DNA from: CAVTAE01 sp051649365
GTDB lineage: Bacteria > Deinococcota > Deinococci > Deinococcales > Trueperaceae
Direction of reading: 5' to 3'
NCBI GenBank assembly: GCA_051649365.1
Contig: JBOFGY010000093.1
Span: 1 to 22,104, forward strand
Length of the DNA stretch: 22,104 bases
Under the pieces are notes generated by a model, which was not told where the DNA came from, ran no database searches, and worked only from the letters and a program-made list of their open reading frames with translations. Shown piece after piece: positions 22,069-22,104 of the stretch. Positions within the stretch are counted from its first letter, which is position 1. Every line of letters begins with the position of its first letter. A program made the translations under genes and the position numbers.

Positions 22069-22104
22069 CCATTTAGTTTAATTCTTTATTTCCGATAACG
22101 TCTA
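21111..22104. mobile_element. IS5-like insertion sequence, 994 bp
   Basis: The terminal inverted repeats are perfect for 19 bases: TAGACGTTATCGGAAATAA at 21111-21129 and its complement at 22086-22104. The window ends on the last base of the right repeat, so the right flank and a target-site duplication cannot be checked. A single transposase gene on the minus strand fills the element. CTCGAG, common elsewhere in the window, is absent from it, which agrees with recent arrival. Length and gene type fit the IS5 family (IS427 or ISL2-like group); exact group is not certain. Confidence 0.9.

Noticed and set aside
1..22104. tRNA or rRNA genes
   Set aside because: I saw no cloverleaf-like sequence with a T-loop motif in the gaps and no rRNA signature.

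Overview
The window comes from a bacterial chromosome of moderate GC (roughly 45-48 % by eye) in an organism I cannot name with confidence. Lipoprotein signal peptides, an MBOAT/SGNH acylation pair, a GAF-LuxR regulator and ABC-2 and Dpp-type transporters are all present. The palindrome CTCGAG is strikingly over-represented (51 copies by my count, about 5 expected), and one gene has a TATAAT box six bases before its ATG, suggesting leaderless expression. These traits, and a DR_2398-type FMN protein, are compatible with a Deinococcota- or Chloroflexota-like lineage, but that is only a hint. The window ends exactly on the right terminal repeat of an insertion sequence.

Region 1 (1-8055, all + strand) looks like a catabolic locus for a decorated oligosaccharide or related compound. 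It holds two Dpp/Opp-type permease genes in unusual C-then-B order, an esterase-like alpha/beta hydrolase, an unrecognised 398-aa protein, an SDR dehydrogenase, a RidA protein, a CBM9-like protein, a PNPOx-fold FMN protein and a formylglycine-type sulfatase. Two MITE-like repeats with CCACAAAG / CTTTGTGG ends lie in its gaps.

Region 2 (8056-14960) is mixed. It has a promoter followed at once by a terminator, then gpsA. Two minus-strand lipoproteins follow: a beta/gamma-crystallin plus PKD protein, and an SGNH hydrolase with a duplicated 61-aa module. A 554-bp divergent intergenic region full of symmetric elements comes next, then an SGNH/MBOAT O-acetylation pair and a small lipoprotein. Hairpins with purine-rich iterated arms mark several gene ends.

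Region 3 (15102-21105) holds a small conserved-looking protein, a GAF-LuxR regulator with a 37-bp near-perfect palindrome in its coding sequence, and then a compact peptide-maturation operon. That operon encodes a radical SAM/SPASM enzyme, a PqqD-like protein, an S26-like protease with an unknown C-terminal domain, an ABC ATPase, an ABC-2 permease, and two ~50-aa precursor-like peptides sharing a DW...L-C-x-C-L-C core and a Gly-rich tail. A terminator closes it. This is the most likely undescribed system here: a ribosomally made, radical-SAM-modified, Cys/Gly-rich peptide pair with its own protease, exporter and likely regulator.

Region 4 (21111-22104) is an IS5-like insertion sequence with 19-bp perfect terminal inverted repeats and a transposase split by a -1 frameshift at a run of seven A.
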